Assembly (NCBI GenBank): GCA_015847255.1
Contig: JADLZK010010876.1
Span: forward strand, 248,001 to 312,000
Origin: Hyparrhenia diplandra
Lineage: Eukaryota; Streptophyta; Magnoliopsida; Poales; Poaceae
Reading direction: 5' to 3'
DNA: 64,000 bases
The position numbers and the translations under genes are program-made. Positions 23,780 to 34,658 of this stretch are shown in pieces; position 1 is the first letter of the stretch, and every line of letters starts with the position of its first letter. Below the pieces are notes generated by a model that was not told where the DNA came from, did not search any database, and was given only the letters and a program-made list of their open reading frames with translations.

Positions 23780-24808
23780 TATGGCTAGCGGCTTTATGGA
23801 ATATGGGGAGGCGTACTTAGGGTTAGAAGCAGCGTATTTAGTGGAGTGGGATGATCTTGATGCGAAACTCTTAAGGGTCATAGCTAAGGAACTCATCATG
23901 TAATATTTTATAATTTTCAAAGATAAAAACCAGGAATCAGGTATCTCTAGGAATATGATAAACAGCAGCTCAACTTTTCATGTACCTTTATCCTTTAATG
24001 CTAAGACTCAGATTAAGCATGTGCTTCCCACAGTGTATTGGGTTTAGAGCAAAATTAAGCATTTAAAGTTTCGGGAGAATCTAAGTCCAAAGTGTAAGTA
24101 CTTTTAAGAGGGATTAAGGCGGAGCAACTATTCATCATTTCCTTAGCATATATCATCAAGATCATAATTAAAAGGAAGAAAGCAATCTAGCAAAGATCTA
24201 GCATTTATTTGACTCTTTAACACTAAGACTTTTATTTAAGACTCATTAACTCTAAGCAAATATATATCTAGCTAATATTTAAGACATAAGATAATAATAC
24301 TTATCGTGGTAAACGGGGGTGCTCTCCCCCAAGCTTGATCTTGAAGTAGTCCTTTGTTCATCCTTGAAGCTTGCTCCTCTTTGGGGTCTCCTTTAATGTT
24401 CTCCCCTGTTAATATTAATTTTGCACATACCCGAAGGAACAAATTCTAGGATGTTATTGTGAGCCTTCATGTGCTCACTTCTTTTTTGGATTTTTTAAAA
24501 AAAGTGTGGACCTTCATGTGCCCACATATTTTTTGAAAATTTTTCTATGCAATAGGGATGCTAATGCAAAAACATATGAGTGCAATATTTTTGTATTTTT
24601 ATTTTTATGCCACCATAGCAAGGAGTGCTTGCATGGGGCTTTAGGATACTGATGCAAATGCAACAAACATATTTTTATGATTTTCTTAAATGCAGATTTA
24701 GAAAGAGTAATTATACTAAAGGAAATATGCTAATTGAGATATGCTTTGCGAGAAAATTAAATATGCGAGATAAATACCGAGTTACCTCTTGGCGAGAGTT
24801 TAGAGCAC
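22959..24808 (-). other. 3' spacer of element D
   Basis: The spacer is AT-rich and has no credible gene. It holds two GGAC..TGTCC palindromic modules (23440-23451 and 23494-23505), with a weaker copy near 23530-23570. It also has the GATGAATAGTTGCTCC block (about 24140-24124, minus), an internal PPT-like AGCTTGGGGGAG (about 24340-24327, minus) and a long TA microsatellite. Confidence 0.7.
23724..23775. repeat. (TA)n microsatellite
   Basis: About 26 uninterrupted AT/TA dinucleotides lie inside the spacer of element D. Confidence 0.95.
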
Positions 24809-25570
24809 TTACTCCCATGGCGTGGAGTCGTCTATGGGCCCTCGTTTGAACGTTGTACCTGGTAGGGGTCCTTCAAGGATTTCAATGGCCGGTGTAGACG
24901 AAGTAGCCGTGGAAGTCGATTGTTCGGTTGATGATGCCAAGACCGGTCGGGTCTCCGTACTCTTGTTGTTCTTCTTGGTGGGTGCAGCTTCTCTCTTTTT
25001 CCAAATTTGTTTCTTTGGTGGAGACCTTTCTGGTGTGGCCGGTGCAGAGTTCAAGATGGGTAGGAGCTGAGTGTACTTTTCTTTGATGTCCTTCTCCATC
25101 CTCTTAATGTTCTCCATCTTTGAGTCCAGCTTTTCGTTGTAATCTCGGGAGACCCTCTGGCCCTTGGTCTTTCTTGGTGGCTGTTCATTGTTAGTGTAAG
25201 TATTGAAGAAACAAAGATATCTTTTTTACCTTGAACCGGAAGTGGATCTCGCCCCGCCCCGATGTAGATGATGGCTCTTGTAGTGTTTAGGAACGGTCTT
25301 CCAAGTACTATAGGAGGATCTTGTTCTTCTCCCATGTCCATGACTAAGAAGTCAGTGAGGACATAACAGTCTTTGATCTTGACGGGGACGTTTCGTGCAA
25401 TACCTTCCGGGAATCGGTGTGATTGATCCGTCATCCGCAAAGATTACATAGGTGGAGCACAAAGGCAGATTACCATATATCAATTGATACGTTACCTTTG
25501 ACATTAAGTTGATGCCCGATCCCGTGTCACGCAGACAACTTCTTTGGAAGTTCCACCGATTGATGGAGCG
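24809..25570 (-). pseudogene. Second protease-like domain (PR2) and tail of element D
   Basis: On the minus strand an active-site-like DTGSGINLMSKVTY starts near 25528. CYVLTDFLVMDMGEEQDPP and IVLGRPFLNTTRAIIY follow (about 25370-25260). The tail (25117-24809) is a Lys/Glu/Thr/Ser-rich open frame ending in DDSTPWE-stop. The layout matches PR2 of element C domain for domain. Frame changes occur near 25430 and 25200. Confidence 0.65.
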
Positions 25571-25599
25571 GTGGATTGATGGAACTCGAGTGGTCGCCT

Positions 25600-26200
25600 A
25601 ACTTCTCTAGCGGTGGTGGAGTGTGCCGAGCCTTGTGTCTGTTGCAACTTGATTGATCATCAAGACTTGCTCCACGTGTGGTCGAGGTTGACGGTTCTTC
25701 TTGTTCTTGCTTCTTCTTCTTGTTTTCTCCTCTCGGTGGTGCGTGTACTTCAGTGGTACGGTAGTGAGTGGTACCGATGGAACAGGGGGAGCTAGGGTCT
25801 TGTGTTTGCGTTGAATCTCTCCCTCCGTTTGTTGACGGTGAAGACGATCTTCGCGGTGTCGGGCGTAGATGATGGCCTTGGTGGTCGCAAGGAACGGGCG
25901 CCCTGCAATGATTGGGGCGTCCTTACCTTTGCCCGTATCCGGGACCACGAAGTCGGTGGCCACGTAGAGTTTACCGACGTAAAGACAAACGTCTTCCGGG
26001 ATCCCCGGGTAGCATAGCGGACCGACCGCAAGTTGTAGACACATGGTTGTATATAATAAACCAACACGGCTCAAGGTTTACCTTAGGCATGATGTTGACA
26101 CTTGAGCCAAAGTCGCGAGTGCAGAGTGCATCGTAGGTGCGGTCGCCGATCTCGATGGTGATGACCGGTCTCCCTGGATCTCCCTTCTTGGCGGGCATAC
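25600..26200 (-). pseudogene. First protease-like domain (PR1) of element D
   Basis: On the minus strand GRPVITIEIGDRTYDALCTR leads into DFGSSVNIMPKVNLE (active site about 26115-26101). KLYVATDFVVPDTGKGKDAP and IIAGRPFLATTKAIIYAR follow at about 25980-25865. As in element C, the first domain has D-F-G-S-S. The region between PR1 and PR2 (about 25600-25800) is rich in Arg, Lys and Thr. Confidence 0.65.
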
Positions 26201-26599
26201 CCGGTCCAAGGCGATTCAGTCCTTCTCGTGCACCCTTGGTCTGAATACCTGCATAATAGACATCGACAAGATTTGCAGATTCTAATTCTTCCGGCTGGCC
26301 CGGAATCTTACCTGGTTAGGCATAGGAGCGATAAAGCCCGGCTGAGATAACGAGATTCTATCATTTTATTAAAGCTATCTTTGGTTCTTTATTGCGTAAG
26401 AAAAGCTTTCCATTTTAGCACTAATAGTTTCTAGCATTTTATCGTTGGAAGCTAACTTCTTAGACAGATTATCCATGAGTCTACCTTGGTTTTGTACTAA
26501 CTCTCTTAAAGGTGGGAAATTATTAAAAGAGTTATTACCTTGATAGTTACCTGAGTAGTTACCTTGGTAGTTGGGTCTCTGTTGATTCCATCCTTGATT

Positions 26600-27629
26600 C
26601 GGGGACGATGCGGTTGTTGTTGTTATTGTTGTTGATGTAGTTCACGTCCTCTTCCATTTCGGGGACGGTGGCTGCCCGAGTGTCCGATGTTGCCACATTC
26701 TTCACATGTCATGCGGGAATCGAAGAGTTGCATGACTTCCTTCTTCTCGGAGCTTCGAGCTTCTTCATGATTAGGTCCATTTTGGCAGACAGCATGTCTA
26801 CCTCTTTCAGCTGGTGCATTCCCCTCTCTCTCTTGCGGGGTTGACGGTCCTCATTCCAAGCTTGGTTTGACGCCATCTTCTCCACAAGGTCGAGAGCTTG
26901 GCTCGGTGTAAGGGACGAGGAAAGCACCTCCGGCAGCGGCGTCCATGGTCTCACGGGTGTTGTTGTTGAGCCCGTGATAGAAGGTCCGCATGAGTAGCCG
27001 TTCTCCATTCCATGGTGTGGGCATTCAATGATGTAGTCTTGAAAGCGTTCCCACGCCTCCGAACGGATTCGTCGTGTTCTTCTTTGGAAACTTGAGATTT
27101 TCCCCGTAAAAGGCGTTGGTTTTGCCTATAGGGAAGAACTTTGCCGGGGAAGGCAAGAGAGCGAGTGTCCAAGTAGTGAGTTTGTCTTTGTTGGCATAGA
27201 ACCATCGCATTTCGTCGTCCCAAGAGTGAGAATGGGAACAGACGAAGTAGGATTGCATCACTTGAGACATCTTTGATGGTGAAGGTGCCACAGATCTCTA
27301 GGAAGTTTTGTAGGTGAGCATTGGCATCTTCATGGGCTTTTCCACAGAATTGGCTAGCTTGTACCATGTTGATGAGTGCAGGCTTGAGCTCAAAAGCTTT
27401 GTCTCCCACCTCGATTTGTCGGCCCAAGGCGGATGTTGGCCGTAGTCGGTGCGAGTACTCGCAGAGGGTCTTGTTCGCCATGACTTGAACACGGGTGTTA
27501 AGCCTCGCACGCATGTGGAGGAGTCTTCCGAGGTAGTGATCTTAGGTTGAGACTTCAACTTGGATCTTGCCTCCTTCAAGAGTTTTTCTCGGATCGGAAA
27601 CGAAGTTTTCGGGGAAGATTCCTATTCAT
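26600..27629 (-). pseudogene. Athila-type gag of element D
   Basis: The minus-strand ATG at 27629 opens MNRNLPR, matching element C. The gag core is clear at 27440-27240, with FELKPALINMVQASQFCGKA, EICGTFTIKDVSSDAILLRL and FPFSLLGR. A linker with KEVDMLSAKMDLIMKKLEA follows (about 26810-26750). The knuckle region near 26705 keeps CEEC but the rest is out of frame. Frameshifts at about 27560, 27240, 27030 and 26700 break the gene. Confidence 0.7.
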
Positions 27630-27783
27630 ACATTACCCTCGAAATAGATAGGAAGAATAATAACAAGGGTAAAACCTGTTTAAGCAATTAGTGATAAATT
27701 TAATACTTTACAATGCGTGAGAGAGATGCATGCAAGTTATTCCTATATTTGTATTTTCTTGGGCTAAAGACTTTCTTTCACAA

Positions 27784-27794
27784 CAACGGCGCCA
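27784..27794 (-). other. Primer-binding site of element D
   Basis: On the minus strand TGGCGCCGTTG lies 8 bases after the 5' LTR. It is an exact match to the start of the tRNA-Asp(GUC) complement, but the following bases diverge. Confidence 0.7.
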
Positions 27795-27802
27795 AAAATG
27801 CT

Positions 27803-29543
27803 TGTTGGTATTTCTAACGTCACTAACTAGAAACAGATATAAACCTATCACTAGCAATGGCGTCAAAAATGAATATCGATGTTGCTTCAGATAAAACTAA
27901 AAGAAAATTATTCATTGCGTTCATAGCATATCCGAAAAGGTTGTCATCCCTATAGTTAAACTACTAATATGCAAAGAATAAAATATTCGTACTATGCCTT
28001 GATAAACTTCTCAATAAGTAAATAAACAATTATAACTGGGTATCATAAGCGCACAGATATGAATATACCATTGTAGCATTTTAACCGGGAGTAAGAACCG
28101 TGTATTGAATTTATATTCTACCACGGGGAAAGAAGTCTACTATCATGAATTAACTATGCATGTGTGTATCTAAACATCTTAATCATCTCTCGTATGCAAA
28201 GCTTAAGTATTAAATCTATTAATTACACAAACAGGGATCAAAGTTCACAATAAAGATAATGATAAAAGTTCTAATAAATAGATTCAACCAAGTCATATCC
28301 GGTGTGCATCTTGGAAAGTGTCAAACAATGGACGATAGCAATTCATAGGTTAGCTAGCATTAGAAACTCCAATATGTAACTCTAAACTATAAGTTAGGAT
28401 CTACCCGATTAGTGCAATACATCTAACAATCATTGAAGAAAGACTAATTAAATCCACACATGAGGGACGAGAATCCGTGAAGACTAAGGCCGAAACTTAG
28501 AACAACCCGAATAATATCATCCGCTAGGCCTACATACGGGGATGGATTGCAAGGACTCAATGGTCTTTGTCACCACCACGATCTACCACACACGACCCGG
28601 CACATAGGGTGCAAACGCAGGTAAATAAGATCTAATCACCACGATTACATCGTCTCTACCACTCACCCATAATATTGATGGATGAGCGCTATACGAATCC
28701 ATGCATGAACATAAAAGTAATTCAACTATGCTAAACATGTAATCAAAGTAAATACTAGAACAAATAATCTCGAATATAAACATGATCAAGATATTCATAT
28801 TAAGAACGTGTCGGAACTTGAAGACTACTTACAATGAAGAACTTACAAGAACGAGGGCTGATCTTGGGCGGCCTCCGACGATCGAGAGCGGATTTCTCCC
28901 TTTCTACTAGATCTAATCTTGATTGCTACTCTTCCTAAAGCGGTGTTTCTAGAGCGTGGGATTGATGACTTGGATCTTGAAGCGCTTGAACTTGATTATG
29001 AACTAGATGATCCGAAGGGGGGTCTAGGGTCCGCTTATATAGCCCGGGAGGAGGTGCGGGGGGGTTGACCTAGATACAACTCGTGATTATACCGACACCC
29101 TCGGATTAAACCGACATTAAACGGGTGGATTAGATTGAGTCTTGAAGTCGGTTGAGGAAGCTTCGGAGGCGGGGCTGACGTGGGGGGATGCCGATCGGCC
29201 CCATTATTGGGCCGATCGGCCAGGGCCGGCCCACCCGGTGCCCGTAATCCGTCGTGTCTTCCGGAGTCTTCTAGATGATGGTTTCTTGGGTGTTAAGTCT
29301 CGTTCACGTCGGGATTAGTCCGGTGCCTTCTAGGGTCTTCTCTCGGAGTTGGATTGCATTACGTTGCGTAGTCGTGCGGCTCCACGAATTACGGTGTTTT
29401 TTCTGTTTAGTCCCCGCAATTCACAACTTTACCAAAACTGATGGAAATATGTTAGTGACCCCTATTCTAGGTTGTTATTATGATTTATACCCCTTTCTCA
29501 TGTTTATTTGATTAATAAATTTATATGATAACAACCGCCAACA
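27803..29543 (-). repeat. 5' LTR of element D
   Basis: On the minus strand it runs from TGTTGGCGGTTG to AATACCAACA, so both termini are intact. It is the partner of 21195-22937. Confidence 0.9.
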
Positions 29544-31270
29544 AGCCTCCAATCCATCCACACGAACACGCTCCGTAGCCTCGTCGGGCCGGAACCAAAG
29601 GAGAGGTAGGCGCAGAAGTCGTCTCGTCAACGCTAAACTCATCAACCTCGTCATCACCATCACCTTCCGAGTCCGAGGAGCCAAGGTCAATATCGGGAAA
29701 CTCGCCGCCGATGACGGGAACAAGCCCCACCACTTGAACAACCGCGGCTTTGATTGCGGCTCGAAGAGGTTTTGCGAGCGCAGTCTCATCGGCCGCCTCG
29801 CTACCGCTCGTGGCATCCTCCGCCTTAGCACCTTTGCCCGGCTTGACCAGCACTCTCAAACTTCGCGCCAAGACTTCGGCGGAGCCAATAACCGACGCTT
29901 CTTGCTAGAAGACGGGCCCCGCGGTCGACGCTTCCGAAGCGGGAGCTAACCGGATCACCTTGCGCCTCCGCCGACACTTTCTCATCCTCGCGCTGCACCT
30001 CCGCAAGCACTTTCTTTGACACTTCATGACCGCCGTATCGCACGTTCAGCTCATTAAAGACACGGTTCAGCCTCGGCATCTCTCCAAGGGTAGGCATGTT
30101 CGATAAGCAATCTCCGACTCACGTACTCAGCCTTAGACACCTCGCCAAGGATAGCACGACCAGAAGCAACCACTGTGTCCAAGAAGTCAGAACCCTTGGT
30201 GCGAGGGGCAAAGTAGGCTGAAACATGGGGCAAGGAATACGGCCGGCTGCGGGTAACTTCGGGCAAGGTCTTCACTCAACACTTGGTTTCTTCCTCGGTC
30301 GGCCAAGCGGCCAAGTAACCAGCAACAATGACCTCTTCCACCAAGTCCCTACCGCTCGAGTGCTTGCATGCCAGTGCGAAGGCCTTCTCAGATTTCTCGT
30401 ACCTCCAAGGCACGTCCTTGCAAGGTGCACCAAAAGCTCGCCCATGAACCATGGAGAGCTCCGACGCGTAGACAAAGCGAGGGGGTTCATCATCCGGTTG
30501 TGGCTGTGCTGTCGTCTTCACGTAGAACCGGTGAGACATCCGGTTGTGGTCCAGTCTACTCTTCCGGGCGAAGAAAGTTCCGGCGAGGCTCATTCTGCCT
30601 CTTCTTTGGGATAAAAGTGCAACACCCATATCGTAGCTTGGGACCCCGCCGCATGGGCGAGAACCGACGGTGCATCTCGTGAGCGCTACGAGAAAAACAT
30701 TGACATCAGGTACCCCACCATAGGACTCGCAAGCCCAAAGAGAACTTGGTAAGCACAAGAATTGCACGAGGCGTCGAGAAGTGAAGCTGAATATCAAGGC
30801 ATCCAAGGCGAGGCAACAAACCCTACGCAAGGGATGCGAAGTCCACACTTGAAATAATCGTTGAAAACCACGGCCCAACCGGCCCAACCCTCGAACGACG
30901 AAGGATCCCCGCCGAGGAGGAAGGAGGCTCCCGGATGGCGGCGGGAAAGGCCGATCCTCGCCCCTGGTGTCCTTGCCCAACCCGGGCGGAAAGCAGCTAT
31001 CCGCCTCAAGCTTCATGATATCACCCTTAGTGACCCTTGATGCTCCCAGCGTAGGTCACACCCTTATCCTTCTTCTTAACCATCTTGTCCCACTCCGTGT
31101 CCGAAAAAATCTCAGACAAGGTGAACCCTTCGTCCAACTCGATTTCCTCAAGCAATACTGAACCCTCTACAGCCACTAGCATCCGAGACCCACTGCACAA
31201 CGCTTCCCAAGCGCAAGGACCAACCCGAATCGACTCCAAGAAAACCAGCAGTCCACTGCGCAAAAAATGA
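29544..31270 (-). pseudogene. Antisense ORF of element B (Tat type)
   Basis: Minus-strand frames cover this stretch, the longest at 31016-30276. Recognisable runs include FNDYFKCGLRIPCVGFVAS (about 30860-30800), KRRGRMSLAGTFFARKS, SHRFYVKTTAQPQ and EEVIVAGYLAAW. An acidic stretch (IDLGSSDSEGDGDDEVDEFS) lies near 29690-29630. The position between integrase and 3' LTR, in reverse orientation, is that of the antisense ORF of Tat elements, which often resembles the 'gypsy-type transposase' domain. I infer the match from layout and general composition only. The frame is shifted repeatedly and is cut at 29544 by element D. Confidence 0.45.
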
Positions 31271-31807
31271 AAAAAAAAACAAACCAAATCAATCAACCTC
31301 CACACCACTACCAGCTATCTAAATTATTAAATAAATGCGAACCTCAATTCATAAGCCAGGGAAAATAAATACAAAAAAACCAAAGGTAGTGAGATGTTTT
31401 ACCTCCCAAAGCTTCAGAAGAAGCGAGACCAAAGGAAAGCTAGCACAGCGTCCGGTGACCAACCGAACCGATAGCAGTCGGGTCGGGGCAAAACAGGGAA
31501 GTGTGTAGGGAGGGCGGGCCTTTTATATGCGTCCACTCCAACCAACCTGCATCGTCATTCAAAAACAAAATCAACCGAATTCATAGCTCTCGGATTCTAA
31601 GTCCTTTATGTGCACCAACAACTCTCGTGTATACGAGTACAATTCACGGCTTCAATGCACAGAGAAAATAAAGGAAAATTTAGAAGCCCCCAAGCTCCAA
31701 CGGAAGGACGGCCGGGGGGAAGGGGTGCCAAGTGCAGCCTCACCTCTCAGAGCTTCAAGAGAGCTAAGGCCAAAGGACCTTTGCGCGGACCTTGCCCTTG
31801 GGGGAAC
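31271..31807. other. Element B pre-LTR region with PPT
   Basis: No gene is seen. On the minus strand this would be upstream of the antisense ORF, but no TATA box is obvious. The end, CTTGGGGGAAC (31797-31807), is the PPT of element B. Confidence 0.55.
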
Positions 31808-33178
31808 TGTTGGGCCTGTGCTCTTCGGAGAGGACGAGCCTGCACTAAGTAAAGTTCGTCACGACTTTGTTTATTTTACCTCGGTTTGGTGTGCAGGAAG
31901 TTCGAGAAGCAGTGCTCACCTCGGCTGAGCGCAAGGATGAGCCTACGCTAACAACTGAAAGCAAATTGCCACCTCTTCTTTGATTCGCAATGCAGGGCTC
32001 AAGCAGGCGAGGTTCACTTCGCGCGACTGCGTAGGCTGAGGCAGCGCAAGGCTGCCTGCGACAAGGGCGCCCTGCCCTCCGGGCCGCTTGGCGCAAGGCC
32101 ACCCGTGTGGGGCCGGGCGCAAGGGATACTGGCGCAAGGCCCCCCCGACGAGGACGGCGAGGCCGGGAACTGCCGTTTGCGCAAGGTGCCCCAGCGGCTC
32201 CTCTTCGTCGCGCCGCACGCGCCCCGCGAGCCGACCCAGCAGCGCCTCGGAGCCTTCGCCCCTGCGCCTCCGCAAGGTCCGAGCCTCCAGCGCGGACGCG
32301 GCCCGTGCGCCGCACTCCCGGCCAGCGGGGGCCCGCCCTAGGCGTCAGCTCTCAGCGCCCAAAAATGAATCGCCGCGCAGCCTCGCCTACCCGCACTTTT
32401 GCCGAGGCCGTATGCGCCGAGGACGCCACTTTCGGTGGCGCGGCCCCCACGTTGTGGCGCCTCCGTCCGCGCGAGCTCTGCTCACCTCCGACGCCAGAAG
32501 CCCACCGCGTGGGGCTAGCGCGCAGCCGGAGGTCCGCCTCGCCTGTTGGGAGCAGCCGGGCGCGAGCCACCCCGAGCGCAGCCCGTTGGCGAACTCGCGG
32601 ATCGCCGCCGCCCCGTCCGTCACGGGCGTGTGCCGCCGTCGCGAGAAAGAGAAGGCGGGCGCCACGCCCGCTTTCTGCCCAGGAAGAGGAGGGCCGTCCT
32701 CCCAGCTGGGCCGGCCGCGTTCCCGCGGGCGTAAAGGCGCGAAGGAGCGGCCGGTTCTCTAGCTGGGCCGCCCGAAGGTGCCACTGCGTTTTCGCTCGGT
32801 CGGGCCGGGCCAAAGCGTACCCAAGTCCCCTAGGTGCCGGGGATGAAGTCCGTTTTGCCCTCGGTTTCGTTATTTCCCTAGAGAATATATGTGGCATATT
32901 CCTGGGCATATTTGTAATAAATCTAGTGGCCGTCAGACATCTATAAAAGGAGACGAGCCCCGATGTAAAGCGCGGTGGGTGAAGCAATAAAGAAACCCTA
33001 ATCTCTACTACGTCATCTCTTGTTTCGCCAACGTCATCACCCGCCTGAGGCATTGCTCGGGCGGGAACTTACACGTTCACCACCTACGCGTCAGGCCGCG
33101 GGCCCTCGCGCAAGGTCTTCTCCGCGCGAGCCTCCGGTTTGCGTAGGGAATTCTGTGTCGGGAGTTACGACCCCAACA
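31808..33178 (+). repeat. 3' LTR of element B
   Basis: The LTR runs from TGTTGGGCC to ACCCCAACA (about 1.37 kb) and follows the PPT. The TATA box CTATAAAAGG is at 32941. The part from 32000 to 32800 is extremely GC-rich. The octamer GCGCAAGG recurs at least seven times in this LTR. The long ORFs on both strands here are by-products of high GC. No partner LTR exists in the window. Confidence 0.8.
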
Positions 33179-33602
33179 CAAGGCAAATATGAGTGTCAAC
33201 ATAAGACTCCTGTTTTTAGGTGAGATTTATGCGAACCTAGTAAAACATAAAACACCAAATAGCAACAATGTTCAGATCAGCTACTTAGGGTCTCAGGACG
33301 ATGTATACATTGGCCAATTTCGGTTATAAGGGCGATACATGTATCGGCCATATTGCTTAAGCATAACTTAGGTTTCCCTTTAATCTGAAAATTGTGCCCT
33401 TCCACGTTAAAGTTTAATGTTTGTTGAACCAGCATGTCATCATTACTGTCCTCATGCCTTGGAATATGCTGGATTAGAAATTCGGCAAAATATGCAATGA
33501 TATCAAGGCACTTGTGACGATATGCATTATATGATCCTTCAAAACATAGAAACATATGAGCAACTTGCTATACCACAAGCCAAATATGAGTGTCAACAGC
33601 AA
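33179..33602 (-). pseudogene. Ty3/gypsy RNase H fragment between short direct repeats
   Basis: The minus-strand frame 33555-33277 contains YRHKCLDIIAYFAEFLIQHI and PRHEDSNDDMLVQQ. This resembles the end of the second RNase H domain of Tat-type pol. The piece lies between two copies of CAAATATGAGTGTCAACA (about 33185 and 33582). It is too short to be a functional gene. Confidence 0.5.
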
Positions 33603-33769
33603 TCAATCTTTTGGAGAATATGTTGGCTATGTGTTTTAAGTATTGCTGCAGCTTGAGGATACAAAGGGAGACCATTTGATCGACGATCAAAGCTTTGTAG
33701 GTCCTTGTGTTGGACATTTTTCACCAAGAATAGATGTAGAAACAATAGTAGATTTTTTTATATTTTCCC
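33603..33769. other. Short unassigned stretch
   Basis: I see no gene or repeat here. Confidence 0.4.
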
Positions 33770-34445
33770 TACAATTTGGTATTCTCTTATGGGTTGCATT
33801 GGAGTGTAATCACCCGATGAGCAAAATCTTTGTAAGGACTTGGCTTTGTGAGTCCACAGAGGTCGGAACATTTCTCTTTTTTTTTTTCTAAAACAAATGT
33901 TACTTGTTCAGATGCCTTCCTTCGTATGTACTCGTCCCAAGTTACTTTGTTGTTTGTTCATTCAGATGGACCAAAGGAGCAGCAACGTATCGACACTCAC
34001 TAATAATCACGCTTTGCATCGGGACTCTCGACAACTTTGGGGTGGGGGGCCGGAGGAATAAAGCTGCTGACTTTGGCATTTCAAGTTGCTTGACCAAGCG
34101 ACCAAATGAAGATGCATTTCAATTTGGTATTCTTTGTGTGCGTCCACAGAAGTCTGAACATTTCCTATTTTTCAAAAAAAAAAAAAAAAAAAGGAATACT
34201 TGTTCAGATGCCTTCCTTCATATGTAATCGTAGCATGTTACTTTGTTGTTTGTTCATTCAGATGGACCATGGGAGCGGCAACGCATCGACATGGCACTGC
34301 ATTATTATTTATTATTATTAGTGCAGTGCTGGCTGCTAATGATCACGCTTTGCATCGGGACTCGCGACAACTTGCCAAGGGAAATAAAGCTGTTAACTTT
34401 GGCATTTCAAGTTGCTTAAGGACCAGGCGACCAAATGAAAGTATG
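33770..34445. repeat. Tandem duplication upstream of R1
   Basis: Two diverged direct copies of about 330-345 bp are present (33772-34110 and 34119-34443). Shared blocks include CAATTTGGTATTCT, GTCCACAGA.GTC.GAACATTTC, ATGCCTTCCTTC, TACTTTGTTGTTTGTTCATT and TTTGGCATTTCAAGTTGCTT. The second copy ends about 215 bp before the R1 start codon, so the array may reach into the distal promoter. Confidence 0.75.
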
Positions 34446-34496
34446 ATTAGTATCTGATACGGGGAAACGAAACGACCAATCAAATACCTGATCGCC

Positions 34497-34503
34497 ATAT
34501 AAG
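34497..34503 (+). promoter_or_regulatory. Putative TATA box of R1
   Basis: ATATAAG lies 162 bp upstream of the R1 ATG. The surrounding sequence (ATCGCCATATAAGCAAACC, CATCCAGCCT, CCACCAAACACTCAAACC) is collinear with the R2 promoter, where the corresponding site is CTATATAAGG. Confidence 0.6.
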
Positions 34504-34658
34504 CAAACCCTGGTCCTGAGCGCTGGCCGCATACATCCAGCCTCTCTGTGCACTCAAACGTTGGTCCTGTTCTTTGCTCACCCACTCAAGTGTCCACCAA
34601 ACACTCAAACCAAATTTTCCCCTGCGGCCGGCTGTGTCTGTGTCAGCCGCAGCAGGAG

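Larger units (their letters stand above)
21195..29543 (-). mobile_element. Element D: Athila-like, gag plus two protease domains, non-autonomous, minus strand
   Basis: The 8.35 kb element is read on the minus strand. It has a 5' LTR (29543-27803), primer site, gag (27629-26600), two protease domains (26200-25050), a tail ending at 24809, a spacer, a PPT (22958-22938) and a 3' LTR (22937-21195). No RT or integrase motif is visible. It lies in the antisense-ORF region of element B. The outer end of the 3' LTR has lost about 11 bases and no TSD is found. It is a relative of element C. Confidence 0.85.
4166..33178 (+). mobile_element. Tat-type Ty3/gypsy element B, 5' truncated, hosting elements C and D
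   Basis: In order, B shows gag, protease, reverse transcriptase, RNase H, a second RNase H, integrase, an antisense-ORF region, a PPT and a 3' LTR. A second RNase H and an antisense ORF between integrase and 3' LTR are known features of the plant Tat lineage. Removing C (8059-17370) and D (21195-29543) leaves about 11.4 kb. No 5' LTR, primer site or leader precedes its gag, which is fused directly to the Athila-like stub. All reading frames are broken by stops and frameshifts, so the copy is dead as written. Confidence 0.75.

Noticed and set aside
23688..23920. ORFs through the (TA)n tract encoding IYIYIY runs
   Set aside because: Translation of a microsatellite, not a gene.
31845..33053. 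Several long overlapping ORFs on both strands (up to 279 codons)
   Set aside because: They are by-products of very high GC in the LTR of element B. Composition is Arg/Ala/Pro-rich in every frame and no domain is seen.
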